Shown in pieces: positions 17,049 through 24,598 of a stretch of 39,706 nt of DNA (position 1 is its first letter; the number at the start of each line of letters is the position of its first letter). Under the pieces are notes generated by a model. That model was not told the origin of the DNA and searched no databases. It saw only the letters and a program-made list of their open reading frames with translations. Source of the DNA: Myxococcales bacterium (GTDB lineage Bacteria; Lernaellota; Lernaellaia; Lernaellales; Lernaellaceae); assembly GCA_012517325.1 (NCBI GenBank), contig JAAYVF010000093.1, positions 1 through 39,706 of the forward strand, written 5' to 3'. Position numbers and translations under genes: made by a program.

Positions 17049-17201
17049 ATGCTGGGAATGGCGAGTTTTGCCTTGGGCGGCGTGGTTTCGGGCCTGCTGA
17101 TCGCCTGGAGCATGGACTGGCGGTCGCCCAAGGAATTGTTGCAAGGGGCGTTGGGCGGATTGGCGGTCGGGATCGGGATGTCGCTGCTTTTGCCGATGTG
17201 A
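17049..17201 (+). CDS. 50-residue two-helix membrane protein
   Basis: A short gene with a strong ribosome-binding site (GGAGGT, 6 bases before ATG). The predicted peptide starts MLGMASFALGGVVSGLLIAW, followed by a charged turn (DWRSPKELL) and a second hydrophobic, Gly-rich helix ending in LLLPM. It fills the only gap in this part of the operon: 14 bp after the transporter stop and 6 bp before the ferredoxin start. Gly-zipper-like spacing suggests packing against another membrane subunit, either the transporter or the NrfD-like protein. No family recognised. Confidence 0.65.
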   Translation: MLGMASFALGGVVSGLLIAWSMDWRSPKELLQGALGGLAVGIGMSLLLPM

Positions 17202-17207
17202 GGAACG

Positions 17208-17768
17208 ATGGCGGACGAGAAGACCGGTAACATTCACAAACGCGATGACGGCACGCAACCGATTTCGCTGCCGGGCATCCGCCGTTTCCAATTTTTCTCG
17301 AACCTGCGCGACCGCTCGCTGACCAAGAACCTCAACCGCCTGGCGATGCTCGGCATCGGGGCGAGCCTGGCCTTCGACGTGGTCAAGCCGATCGCCGGCG
17401 ACGCGCCGCAAACCATTTACTGCTACGAATGCCGCGCCTGTTACGCGACGCAGGACAAGTGCCCGGCGGGGATCGCTTATCAGGCCGAGCTCAACGTCGC
17501 CACGCGCGTCGGCGACCACGCCCGGTTTCTGCGCGCCGGCGGCATGAAGTGCGTCCGCTGCGGCGGCTGCGTAAGCTTTTGCGTGATCAACCTCGACCTG
17601 CCGCGAATTTTTTCGCGCGGCCAGCAAAAGGTGCTGCAGGCGATCGAGGCCGGCGAAATCCCGCGCGGGCGCGTCGAAACGGCGCTGGAAAACGGGCTGA
17701 TCGGCCGCGAGTTCATCGATCGGGTCGCCGCCTGGTTGGCGAAAAACGGGAAGGACGTCACCGCATGA
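17208..17768 (+). CDS. dicluster 4Fe-4S ferredoxin-like protein
   Basis: A 186-residue protein with two four-Cys motifs: Cys72, 75, 78 and 85 (CYECRACYATQDKC) and Cys115, 118, 121 and 125 (CVRCGGCVSFC). The first has a longer third spacing than a standard ferredoxin, and the second is followed by Val rather than Pro. A moderately hydrophobic stretch at residues 44-62 could be a membrane-contacting helix. It resembles HdrC/GlpC-like electron-transfer proteins that link soluble enzymes to membrane partners. Its stop overlaps the start of the FMN-domain gene (ATGA). The likely role is electron transfer on the cytoplasmic side between the FMN/Fe-S membrane protein and another subunit; this is inferred from context. 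Confidence 0.8.
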   Translation: MADEKTGNIHKRDDGTQPISLPGIRRFQFFSNLRDRSLTKNLNRLAMLGIGASLAFDVVKPIAGDAPQTIYCYECRACYATQDKCPAGIAYQAELNVATRVGDHARFLRAGGMKCVRCGGCVSFCVINLDLPRIFSRGQQKVLQAIEAGEIPRGRVETALENGLIGREFIDRVAAWLAKNGKDVTA

Positions 17769-18799
17769 AACCGCGGCTGGACCATTGGCTGGAGGATCGG
17801 GTGACGCGCGGTCTGCGGCTGTCGCTGCTCGCCGCCGGCCTGGCGCTGCTGTTTCCTCCCGGGCGGCTGTACGCGCTGGCGATCCTCGGCCTCTTGCTGT
17901 TCATTTACGGCGTCCGGCAATGGCGGCGCGGCGGCTGGCGGTATGCGCTGCCGGTCGGCCTGCTGGCCGCGGCGGGTTTGGGCCTGCTGTTGTGGTCGAT
18001 TCACGACCGGCGGGCCGTCGAGGATTACCTGGCGCTCCACCGACCGCTCTCCCTCGAGTTCGTGCCCGACGGGGTTTACCAGGGCAGCGCGCCGGGCAAC
18101 AACGGCGACATCCACGTTCAGGTCCGGGTGGCCCACGGCCGCATTCAACAGGCGGCGGTGCTCGATCACCGCGAGGCCGTCTACGCGTTCGACGAGGTGC
18201 TGGCGCGTTTGCCGGGTCAGCGCAAGATCGACCTGACGGATCTGTCCGGCTTCGTTTTTCGCAATGAACGCTCGCTCATCGGCCTGCAAGCCGCGTTGGA
18301 AAAAGCCGTACTGCCGGCGATTTTCGATGCGCCGCAATTGTCGCGCGCCGCGCGGGCGGTCTTTTTCGTCGCCAGCAACCGCGGCGGACGGATCACCGCC
18401 AATTCGTTGGCCGTCCTGTTCATCGTGCTGCTGGCGTTCGATTACACCTTCGGGCCGACCCTGCGGCCGGGATTGGGACAATCGCTCAATTGTTACAACT
18501 GCCAGGCCTGCGTCGGCGTGTGCCCGGTGAAGATGGTCGCCGGCGATCCGTTCCCGATGACGATGGTGCTGATGGCGCGGCTGGGCAACCTCGATCGCGT
18601 GGTGGAGCTTTCGAAATACTGCGTCGGGTGCGGCAAGTGCGCCGCCAAGTGCCCGGTCGGCAATTCCGGCCCGTCGGTGGCCAGCGCGGCCTACCTCGTC
18701 TGGCGCGAACGGCGCCGCCGCGAGGAATCGACCCGCGATCCGGAAATCCGCGCCCTGACCGGCGAACCACCTTCGCGGGAAGGAGGCGCCGATGCCTGA
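17765..18799 (+). CDS. NosR/RnfG-like FMN-domain and dicluster Fe-S membrane protein
   Basis: A 344-residue protein with three hydrophobic helices (about 18-32, 35-50, 60-80), an FMN-binding-type domain at about 95-187 (DGVYQGSAPGNNGDI is the entry motif), another helix at about 211-231, and two 4Fe-4S motifs, Cys243/246/249/253 and Cys286/289/292/296. The order, extracytoplasmic FMN-type domain, membrane helix, then cytoplasmic Fe-S clusters, is that of NosR/CprC-like proteins, which move electrons across the membrane. The covalent flavinylation motif (S/D-GAT) expected at about residue 161 reads SGFVF, so the Thr is missing and FMN, if bound, is not phosphothreonine-linked. It overlaps the next gene by 8 bp. 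Confidence 0.8.
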   Translation: MKPRLDHWLEDRVTRGLRLSLLAAGLALLFPPGRLYALAILGLLLFIYGVRQWRRGGWRYALPVGLLAAAGLGLLLWSIHDRRAVEDYLALHRPLSLEFVPDGVYQGSAPGNNGDIHVQVRVAHGRIQQAAVLDHREAVYAFDEVLARLPGQRKIDLTDLSGFVFRNERSLIGLQAALEKAVLPAIFDAPQLSRAARAVFFVASNRGGRITANSLAVLFIVLLAFDYTFGPTLRPGLGQSLNCYNCQACVGVCPVKMVAGDPFPMTMVLMARLGNLDRVVELSKYCVGCGKCAAKCPVGNSGPSVASAAYLVWRERRRREESTRDPEIRALTGEPPSREGGADA

Positions 18800-19394
18800 G
18801 AGCAAAGTGCGCTACGGTTTTTTAATCGATCTGCGCAAATGCATCGGCTGCCAGACCTGCGAGGTCACCTGCAAGATGGAAAACGACGTCCATCTCGGCG
18901 TCTGGCGCTCGTGGGTCAAGAAGGTCGAAAAGGGCGAGTATCCGCGGACGACCCGCAAGTTCCTGCCGCTGTTGTGCAACAACTGCGAAAACCCGATCTG
19001 CGTGACCGTCTGCCCGGTGCGCGCCAACCGCCGGCGGCCCGACGGCATCGTGACGTTCGACCCGCATCGTTGCGTCGGCTGTCGCTACTGTATGGCGGCC
19101 TGTCCCTATCAGGTGCGCTACATCCATCCGCTCAAGCGCATCGTCGAAAAATGCAATTGGTGCCACCACCGCATCGACGCGGGCCTGCAACCGGCGTGCG
19201 TGGAAAACTGCCCGACCGGCGCGCGGGTTTTCGGCGATCTGCGCGACCCGCAAAGCGAAATCAGTCGCCTGCTGGCCAAGCACGATACCGCCGTTCTGCT
19301 GCCCGAGATGGGCACGAAGCCGCAGGTATACTACATCGACTTCGACGAGCAGGTGTTCGCCACGAAACAACCGCTGATCTGGAAGTGGAGGTAG
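18792..19394 (+). CDS. four-cluster ferredoxin subunit, DmsB/PsrB/QrcC type
   Basis: A 200-residue electron-transfer subunit with sixteen Cys in four complete motifs: 17/20/23/27, 62/65/70/74, 94/97/100/104 and 121/124/136/140. This is the arrangement of DmsB, PsrB, NrfC and QrcC, which wire a large periplasmic subunit to an NrfD-like membrane protein. All four sites have four Cys, so four 4Fe-4S clusters are predicted. There is no signal peptide; such subunits are normally exported bound to a Tat-signal partner, here the molybdopterin-fold protein two genes downstream. The ATG at 18792 lies inside the end of the preceding gene. Confidence 0.9.
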   Translation: MPESKVRYGFLIDLRKCIGCQTCEVTCKMENDVHLGVWRSWVKKVEKGEYPRTTRKFLPLLCNNCENPICVTVCPVRANRRRPDGIVTFDPHRCVGCRYCMAACPYQVRYIHPLKRIVEKCNWCHHRIDAGLQPACVENCPTGARVFGDLRDPQSEISRLLAKHDTAVLLPEMGTKPQVYYIDFDEQVFATKQPLIWKWR

Positions 19395-19395
19395 G

Positions 19396-20307
19396 TTGGA
19401 AACCGTCGCCACCCGGTTGTTGTACGACGTGCCGCACCAGACGACCTTTGCCTGGCTGATCTCGATCTATTTCTACTTCACCGGATTGTCGGCGGGCAGC
19501 TTCGTGGTTTCCACCATGAGTTACGGTTTCGGCCTGACGAAGTACAAGCCGATCAGCCGGATCGCGGTCATCACCGCCACCGCCTGCCTGGGGATCGCGC
19601 CGATCGCGCTGCTGATGCAGGTCGGCTGGCCGATCCGTTCGATCTGGAACCACTTCACCTACCTGAATTTCACCAGCCCGATGACCTACGGGGCGTTTCT
19701 GCTGGTCGGTTACCCGGTGGTCTGCATTTTCTACGCGCTGTTCATGTTCCGCGGCGATCTGAAGCGCACCAAGCTGCTGGGGATGATCGGCATTCCCACC
19801 GCGATCGCCACGCACGGCTACACCGGGTTCATCCTGGCGTTCGGCAAGGCGCGCGCCTACTGGAACACCGCGCTGATGCCGACGCTCTTCCTGGTCTCGG
19901 CCATCGTGTCCGGCCTGGCGCTGATGATCCTGCTGGTCATGCTGCTGTTCCGCTTCGTCTTTGCCGAGCGCAAGATTCCGGCCGACATCGTCGACGGGCT
20001 GGCCGGCCTGCTCGGCTGGGCGATCGTGGTCGATCTGTTCCTGACTTTCTGCGACATCGCCGTGCTGTCGATCAGCCACGAGGGCGCGCAGCGGATGGCC
20101 TGGCTGGTGCTCGGCGGCAGCTTCACGCCGCTGTTCGTGGTCGTGGAGAACCTGATCGGCAAGGTGCTGCCGCTGGTCGTTTGTTTCGTGCCGGCGTTGC
20201 GCAAACGGCACTGGGTGCTGGCCCTCGCGGCGGCCGGGGTGGTGATCGGCATCTTTTTCATGCGGTACGTGACCGTCTTCGGCGGTCAGGTGCTGCCGTT
20301 GATGTAG
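19396..20307 (+). CDS. NrfD/PsrC/QrcD-like membrane quinone subunit
   Basis: A 303-residue integral membrane protein with about eight helices, of the NrfD/PsrC superfamily that forms the quinone-reactive subunit of complex iron-sulfur enzymes. Family features include the N-terminal FAWLISIYFYFTGLSAGSFV segment, HFTYLNFTSPMTYGAFLL, and a conserved-looking His in SISHEG. The start is TTG at 19396, chosen because GGAGGT lies just upstream and the preceding stop is at 19394. It is shorter than ActC/QrcD proteins of about 400-450 residues and near the size of NrfD/PsrC. Gene order places it between the four-cluster subunit and the molybdopterin-fold subunit, as expected for one membrane complex. 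Confidence 0.9.
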   Translation: METVATRLLYDVPHQTTFAWLISIYFYFTGLSAGSFVVSTMSYGFGLTKYKPISRIAVITATACLGIAPIALLMQVGWPIRSIWNHFTYLNFTSPMTYGAFLLVGYPVVCIFYALFMFRGDLKRTKLLGMIGIPTAIATHGYTGFILAFGKARAYWNTALMPTLFLVSAIVSGLALMILLVMLLFRFVFAERKIPADIVDGLAGLLGWAIVVDLFLTFCDIAVLSISHEGAQRMAWLVLGGSFTPLFVVVENLIGKVLPLVVCFVPALRKRHWVLALAAAGVVIGIFFMRYVTVFGGQVLPLM

Positions 20308-20315
20308 GGGTTCGC

Positions 20316-22406
20316 ATGCGGATTACGCGTCGCCAATTCGTTTCCTGGGGCCTGGCCGCCGGCGCGGCGATCGGGGTCGAGGGAGTCGGCCACGCGTTTT
20401 TCGGCCACGTGATGCGCACCGCCACGCGCCGCGACGAACCGGTGCCGTCGGTCTGCCGGGCTTGCCCGGCCGGCTGCGGCATTGTCGGCTATTTGCGCGA
20501 CAAGACGCAGCTCACCGCGATTCTCGGCAATCCCGAGCACCCGGCCAGCCGCGGCAAGGTCTGCGCGCTCGCCCTGGCCGCGATCAATCTGCACTATCAC
20601 CCCGAGCGCCTCTGGCAGGCCCGCCGCCGCAACGGGCAAACGCTCGAAACCACCGCCGCGCTCGACGAGGCGCAGCGCCAATTGGCCGGGCTGCTGGCCG
20701 AGGGCGCCACGGTGGTGATCGACACCTGGGACGAGCAGGCGGCGCACGCCGATTTCCTGGCGCCGCTCGGCGTCCGAGGGAAATTGATCGGCCGCGAGGC
20801 GTTGGCCGGCGCGAACCGGCAGGCGGTCATGCGCGAAATCTGGGGCGCCGAGGTCCGGCCCGACATCGAAGCCGCCGATCTGCTGCTGGTCTTCGACGAC
20901 CGGCCGCTCGACGAGGGGCCGCGCTTCATTCAAGACGCCCGGCGCATCGTCGAGGGGCAGGTCGACCGCGGCTTGAAGGTGGTGGTGTTCGATCCGCACC
21001 TCGCCAACACCGGCGGCAAGGCCGATCTGTGGGTGCCGATCCGGCCCGGCACGGCGCGCGTCGCGGCGTTGGCTCTGGTGCGCCACACGCTGGAGCACTG
21101 GAAGCTCGACGCGACGATCCGTATGGGCGGCCAATACCTGCCGCTTTATTTTCTGGCCGAGGCGCTCGACGCCTACGACTTCGAATATGCCGCGCACCGC
21201 TGCGGCGTGGATCCCGAATTGCTGCGGCAGGCCGCCGACCTGCTGCTCGAATCCCATCGCCCGGCGACCATGGCCGGCGACGGCGTTTTCGACGGCGCGG
21301 ACGCGAAAGCGGCGTATGCTTCCATCGCCTTGATCGATCTGCTGTTCGGCGAGCGTCAGATCCCGGTCATTCCGCGGCCGCGTTGGGTGCCCGAGGCGCA
21401 GGCGCTGACCGCGGTGGAGGCCGAGGAGTTCTACCGCGAACTGGAATTCGGCGAGAAGCGGCGAAAGATCATCCTGATCACCCATCGCGCCAATCCGGTT
21501 TACGAGCGGGGCGGCCGCCTGGAAAGCGCGCTGGTCGACGGCGCGGCGGCCTATCATCTGGCGATCAGTCCGCTGCCCAACGAAACGGCCGGGGTCGCCG
21601 ATCTCGTCATTCCCGAGGCATTGCCGCTGGAGTGCGAGGGCCGCGTCTGGCTGACTGCCTACGTTCCGACGCCGACGTATGCGTTGCAGCAGCCGATCGC
21701 GCCGCCGCCCAAGGGCGTGTTGCCGGCCAAAGCCGTCTTCGCTGCCCTGACCGGCGCCGAACCGCCGGCGAACGCCGCGGCGGAAAACGACCTCCGCTGG
21801 GTGCGCGATCGGTTGGGCGTGCAGGCGTTTTTCGAAATCGCCCAGGGGATTTTCGCCGGCGATGTGAACTTCAAACCCGAACTGGTTTACACCCCGTCGC
21901 TGGCCTACTTCAAACAGCTCGCGCCTTTGGAAACGACCCCGGCGCACGGCGGGCGGCTGGAACTGCTCCTGCACGGCGGTCCGACGACCAACCGGACCAG
22001 CGCGCAAGCCAAGTGGCTGGCGGAAATCGATCACGCCGCCAAGCTGTTCGTGAATCCGGACGACGCCCGGCGCCTGCGCGTCCGCACCGGCGACGCGGTG
22101 CGTTTGCTGGCCGAGGAAAGCCGGCCCGCGCCCGCGCGACCGGTCGAGGTGAAGGTGGAAGTGTTCGTTTCGGGCGGCATCCGTCCCGGCTGCGCGGCGT
22201 TGAATATCGGCCAGGGCCATCCGGCCTCCGGGCTGCTGGCGCTGGCCAGCCGCTTTTCCGCCCGGCTCGACCCGGACATGAAACTGATCTGGTGGGAAGA
22301 CCAACGCAACGGCGTCAACCTGTCGCCGCTGACCACCGCCGACCCCGCGCCGGAAGGCGACCGCCTGCTGCGGCCGCTCGTCCGGCTGCGCGTCAGGAGG
22401 GCCTGA
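20316..22406 (+). CDS. molybdopterin-oxidoreductase-fold protein, probably cofactor-free
   Basis: A 696-residue member of the DMSO-reductase superfamily with a Tat signal (TRRQFVSWGLAAG). Cys47, 50, 54 and 83 bind one 4Fe-4S cluster. Family landmarks further on are FDPHLANTGGKADLWVPIRPGT, THRANPVYE, ETAGVADLVIPEALPLECEGR, and the C-terminal barrel with NPDDARRLRVRTGDAV and LNIGQGHPASG. It is short for the family (usually 750-1000), and the segment where a Ser, Cys or Sec normally binds Mo or W (about residues 150-180) contains none of these. QrcB and ActB are established relatives without active molybdenum. A structural and electron-relay role is therefore more likely than catalysis. The ATG at 20316 is 8 bp after the NrfD-like stop. 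Confidence 0.88.
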   Translation: MRITRRQFVSWGLAAGAAIGVEGVGHAFFGHVMRTATRRDEPVPSVCRACPAGCGIVGYLRDKTQLTAILGNPEHPASRGKVCALALAAINLHYHPERLWQARRRNGQTLETTAALDEAQRQLAGLLAEGATVVIDTWDEQAAHADFLAPLGVRGKLIGREALAGANRQAVMREIWGAEVRPDIEAADLLLVFDDRPLDEGPRFIQDARRIVEGQVDRGLKVVVFDPHLANTGGKADLWVPIRPGTARVAALALVRHTLEHWKLDATIRMGGQYLPLYFLAEALDAYDFEYAAHRCGVDPELLRQAADLLLESHRPATMAGDGVFDGADAKAAYASIALIDLLFGERQIPVIPRPRWVPEAQALTAVEAEEFYRELEFGEKRRKIILITHRANPVYERGGRLESALVDGAAAYHLAISPLPNETAGVADLVIPEALPLECEGRVWLTAYVPTPTYALQQPIAPPPKGVLPAKAVFAALTGAEPPANAAAENDLRWVRDRLGVQAFFEIAQGIFAGDVNFKPELVYTPSLAYFKQLAPLETTPAHGGRLELLLHGGPTTNRTSAQAKWLAEIDHAAKLFVNPDDARRLRVRTGDAVRLLAEESRPAPARPVEVKVEVFVSGGIRPGCAALNIGQGHPASGLLALASRFSARLDPDMKLIWWEDQRNGVNLSPLTTADPAPEGDRLLRPLVRLRVRRA

Positions 22407-22407
22407 C

Positions 22408-23352
22408 ATGAAGGGATTGGCGCGAGTGTTCGGCTGGCTCGAGCATTTTCTGATTACGGCGCCGCCGCTTTACGTCGGCCTGGGCATCGGCGTCGCCGGA
22501 TTGCTGGGTTTTCTCGGCATGGTGACCTACAATCAATCCTCGTTCTTCTGCCTGAAATGCCACGCGCCGGCCGGCGTTTTCGTCAGTTTCGCCGAGGACT
22601 CGACCTCGCACTCGCCCTATAAAAAAGACAAGGAACGCTGTCTGACCTGTCACACCGACAAGGATTTCTACCGGGTGGCCGGGAAATGGGTGAGCCGCTC
22701 GGTGGCCGATTTCGACGACGCGACCGGCGCCGAAACGACGCGCCTGCCGGACCCCGAGCCCGGCTATACCGACGACGAATGCCTGCGCTGCCATTTCGAC
22801 ATTCTCAAGCGCGACGAGGCCGATAAGCTCAAACTGCCGGAAAAGGTCGCCAAGATCGGCCTGCGTTTTTCGCACCGCAACCACTTCTGGATGAAGGATT
22901 ATCCGCGGCCGGCGCGCGCCCAGCTCGAACGCCTGAGGGCGATGGCGCTGCCCACCGAAGAGCAGAAAACCGAACGCGATTTCCTGCTGCGGGCGCAACT
23001 CGGCTGGTGCGGCCAGTGCCACGACCGCGAACAGCCGACGGCGGACGGCAAGACGCGACCGGATCGCTCAATCAACTACTTTTCGATCAACCCGATGCGC
23101 TGCATCGGCTGCCACCCCGACGCGACCGCGCGTCGCCATCCGGGGACGATTCACCTGGCGTTGCCGCGCGAGGAACAATGCCGTCGTTGCCACAGCGGCA
23201 CTTTCCACGGGCGCTTCGCGGTGTTCCGCGCCGAATGCGCGGGTGAGGACAAACGAGACTGCCGGCGTTGCCATCCCGGTTGGCAACCGGAAGCGGCGGA
23301 GGAGTCCGGCGTCGCCGGACCGGTGGCCGCCGCGCCGGCGCCGGAAGGGTAG
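22408..23352 (+). CDS. membrane-anchored heptaheme cytochrome c
   Basis: A 314-residue protein with a single N-terminal membrane anchor (about 19-40) and seven CXXCH haem sites, at Cys48, 78, 125, 201, 232, 258 and 285 (first Cys of each). Further His such as in FSHRNHFW are likely distal ligands. The first site lies just after the anchor, as in NapC/NirT-type and QrcA-type cytochromes. QrcA has six haems and ActA five, so seven is different from both. It should sit on the periplasmic side and exchange electrons with soluble cytochromes or with the MopB-fold subunit. It starts 1 bp after the preceding stop. The C-terminal tail is a Pro/Ala-rich spacer. Confidence 0.9.
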   Translation: MKGLARVFGWLEHFLITAPPLYVGLGIGVAGLLGFLGMVTYNQSSFFCLKCHAPAGVFVSFAEDSTSHSPYKKDKERCLTCHTDKDFYRVAGKWVSRSVADFDDATGAETTRLPDPEPGYTDDECLRCHFDILKRDEADKLKLPEKVAKIGLRFSHRNHFWMKDYPRPARAQLERLRAMALPTEEQKTERDFLLRAQLGWCGQCHDREQPTADGKTRPDRSINYFSINPMRCIGCHPDATARRHPGTIHLALPREEQCRRCHSGTFHGRFAVFRAECAGEDKRDCRRCHPGWQPEAAEESGVAGPVAAAPAPEG

Positions 23353-23360
23353 GAGGCGAC

Positions 23361-23843
23361 ATGGCATCGATCACCGAACAATCGCCGCCGCTGTCCACGG
23401 AGAAACGACGGACGGTCGATCAACTGCTGACCATCAAGGAGCCGCCGGTGGCGCGCTTCCGGTTGCTCAGCCGCGGGATGGAGCCGTACCACCGGCTGTA
23501 CCTGCCCAGCGGCGACGAGATCACCGGCGACCAGGCCTGCCTGGCCTGCGGTAATTGCGTCGATTCGTGCCCGGTGCTACGGCGCGAACCGGCGCGACTG
23601 GGCGTGACCGACCGCCGCACCAGCTTTGCGTTGGAAACGACGGTCGCCGAGGATTGCGAATTGTGTTTTTCGTGCCTGCTGGCCTGCCCGCAGGTAGACA
23701 CGGAAATCAAGGATTACGTGGTGGACGAGAAGATCCCGGAAACGATCCCCCAAAGCAAACTGCTGCGCCGGTTCGACAACTACTTCATGGTCATCGCGGC
23801 GCTGCTACTGGGCATCGCGCTCGGCGTTTTCATCGCCCGATAG
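23361..23843 (+). CDS. tail-anchored HdrC-like dicluster Fe-S protein
   Basis: A 160-residue protein with two 4Fe-4S motifs, Cys60/63/66/70 (CLACGNCVDSCP) and Cys99/102/105/109 (CELCFSCLLACP), and one C-terminal transmembrane helix (about 141-159) ending in a lone Arg. The Fe-S domain is therefore cytoplasmic and membrane-tethered. It looks like HdrC or the C-terminal half of GlpC-type proteins. Its position directly before the two Frd-like subunits suggests that it docks them to the membrane complex in place of FrdC/D, an inference from gene order. The ATG at 23361 is preceded by AGGAGG, which decides it over upstream in-frame codons. Confidence 0.85.
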   Translation: MASITEQSPPLSTEKRRTVDQLLTIKEPPVARFRLLSRGMEPYHRLYLPSGDEITGDQACLACGNCVDSCPVLRREPARLGVTDRRTSFALETTVAEDCELCFSCLLACPQVDTEIKDYVVDEKIPETIPQSKLLRRFDNYFMVIAALLLGIALGVFIAR

Positions 23844-23857
23844 AGGAGGGAGACAGG

Positions 23858-24589
23858 ATGCAGACGTTACCGCCGGAAACCGCGCGGATTTACCTCATGG
23901 GCAAGGAATATCTGGTGCCCGATTCGTTGACCATTCAAAAGGCCTTCGAGTTCGCCGGCTACCAATGGCTGCGCGGCTGCGGCTGCCGCGGCGGCATCTG
24001 CGGCGCCTGCGCGACCGTCTACCGGTTCGCGGGTTCGTACAAGATCGAGGTCGGGCTGGCCTGCCAGACGGTCGTCCAGGACGGCATGTACATCGCCCAG
24101 ATCCCGTTCTTCCCGGCGCCGAAGGCGACCTACGACGTGGAGCGGATCGAGGCGACCACGCAGGTCGTTCATTCGTTGTACCCGGAGATCTTCAAGTGCA
24201 TGGGTTGCAACACCTGTACGAAAAGCTGCCCGATGGAAATCCGGGTCATGGAGTACATCAGCGCGACCATCCGCGGCGATCTGCGCGAGGCGGCCCGGCT
24301 GTCGTTCGACTGCGTCATGTGCGGCCTCTGCGCGGCGCGTTGCCCTGGCGAACTCAAGCAGTATCACATCGCCGAACTCGTCCGCCGGCTGGTGGGCGTG
24401 CACCTGCAGCCGCGCAGCCGCCACCTGGCGGCGCAAACCGCGCGCATCCGCGCCGGCGAATTCGAAAAGGCGCTGGACGAGGTGACGGCGCTGAGCGACG
24501 CCGAGTTGCGGCAGCGCTACGTCGCGCGCGAGGAACAGCCGCAGGAAGATGATCCGAACTGGAAACCGAAGGACCCGACGTATCTGTAG
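23858..24589 (+). CDS. fumarate reductase/succinate dehydrogenase Fe-S subunit
   Basis: A 243-residue subunit with an N-terminal plant-type 2Fe-2S domain (Cys41, 43, 48, 51 and 69; RGCGCRGGICGACAT) and a C-terminal domain with two four-Cys motifs, Cys114/117/120/124 and Cys152/155/158/162. Classical SdhB/FrdB proteins have 2Fe-2S, 4Fe-4S and 3Fe-4S centres; here the last site also has a full four-Cys motif (CVMCGLCAARCP). It should pass electrons between the flavoprotein encoded next and the membrane. A strong GGAGGGAG site precedes the ATG. Residues after about 190 are a charged helical tail. Confidence 0.88.
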   Translation: MQTLPPETARIYLMGKEYLVPDSLTIQKAFEFAGYQWLRGCGCRGGICGACATVYRFAGSYKIEVGLACQTVVQDGMYIAQIPFFPAPKATYDVERIEATTQVVHSLYPEIFKCMGCNTCTKSCPMEIRVMEYISATIRGDLREAARLSFDCVMCGLCAARCPGELKQYHIAELVRRLVGVHLQPRSRHLAAQTARIRAGEFEKALDEVTALSDAELRQRYVAREEQPQEDDPNWKPKDPTYL

Positions 24590-24598
24590 GAGGCCGCC

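Noticed and set aside
20316-22406. Annotation as an active formate dehydrogenase, polysulfide or nitrate reductase
   Set aside because: No Ser, Cys or Sec is visible at the metal-ligand region, no in-frame TGA suggests Sec, and the gene context is Qrc-like.
20286-22409. 707-codon minus-strand frame and a 649-codon second plus frame over the MopB-fold gene
   Set aside because: The plus-strand frame with Tat signal, Cys cluster and MopB motifs is the real gene; the others are Arg/Gly-rich shadows.
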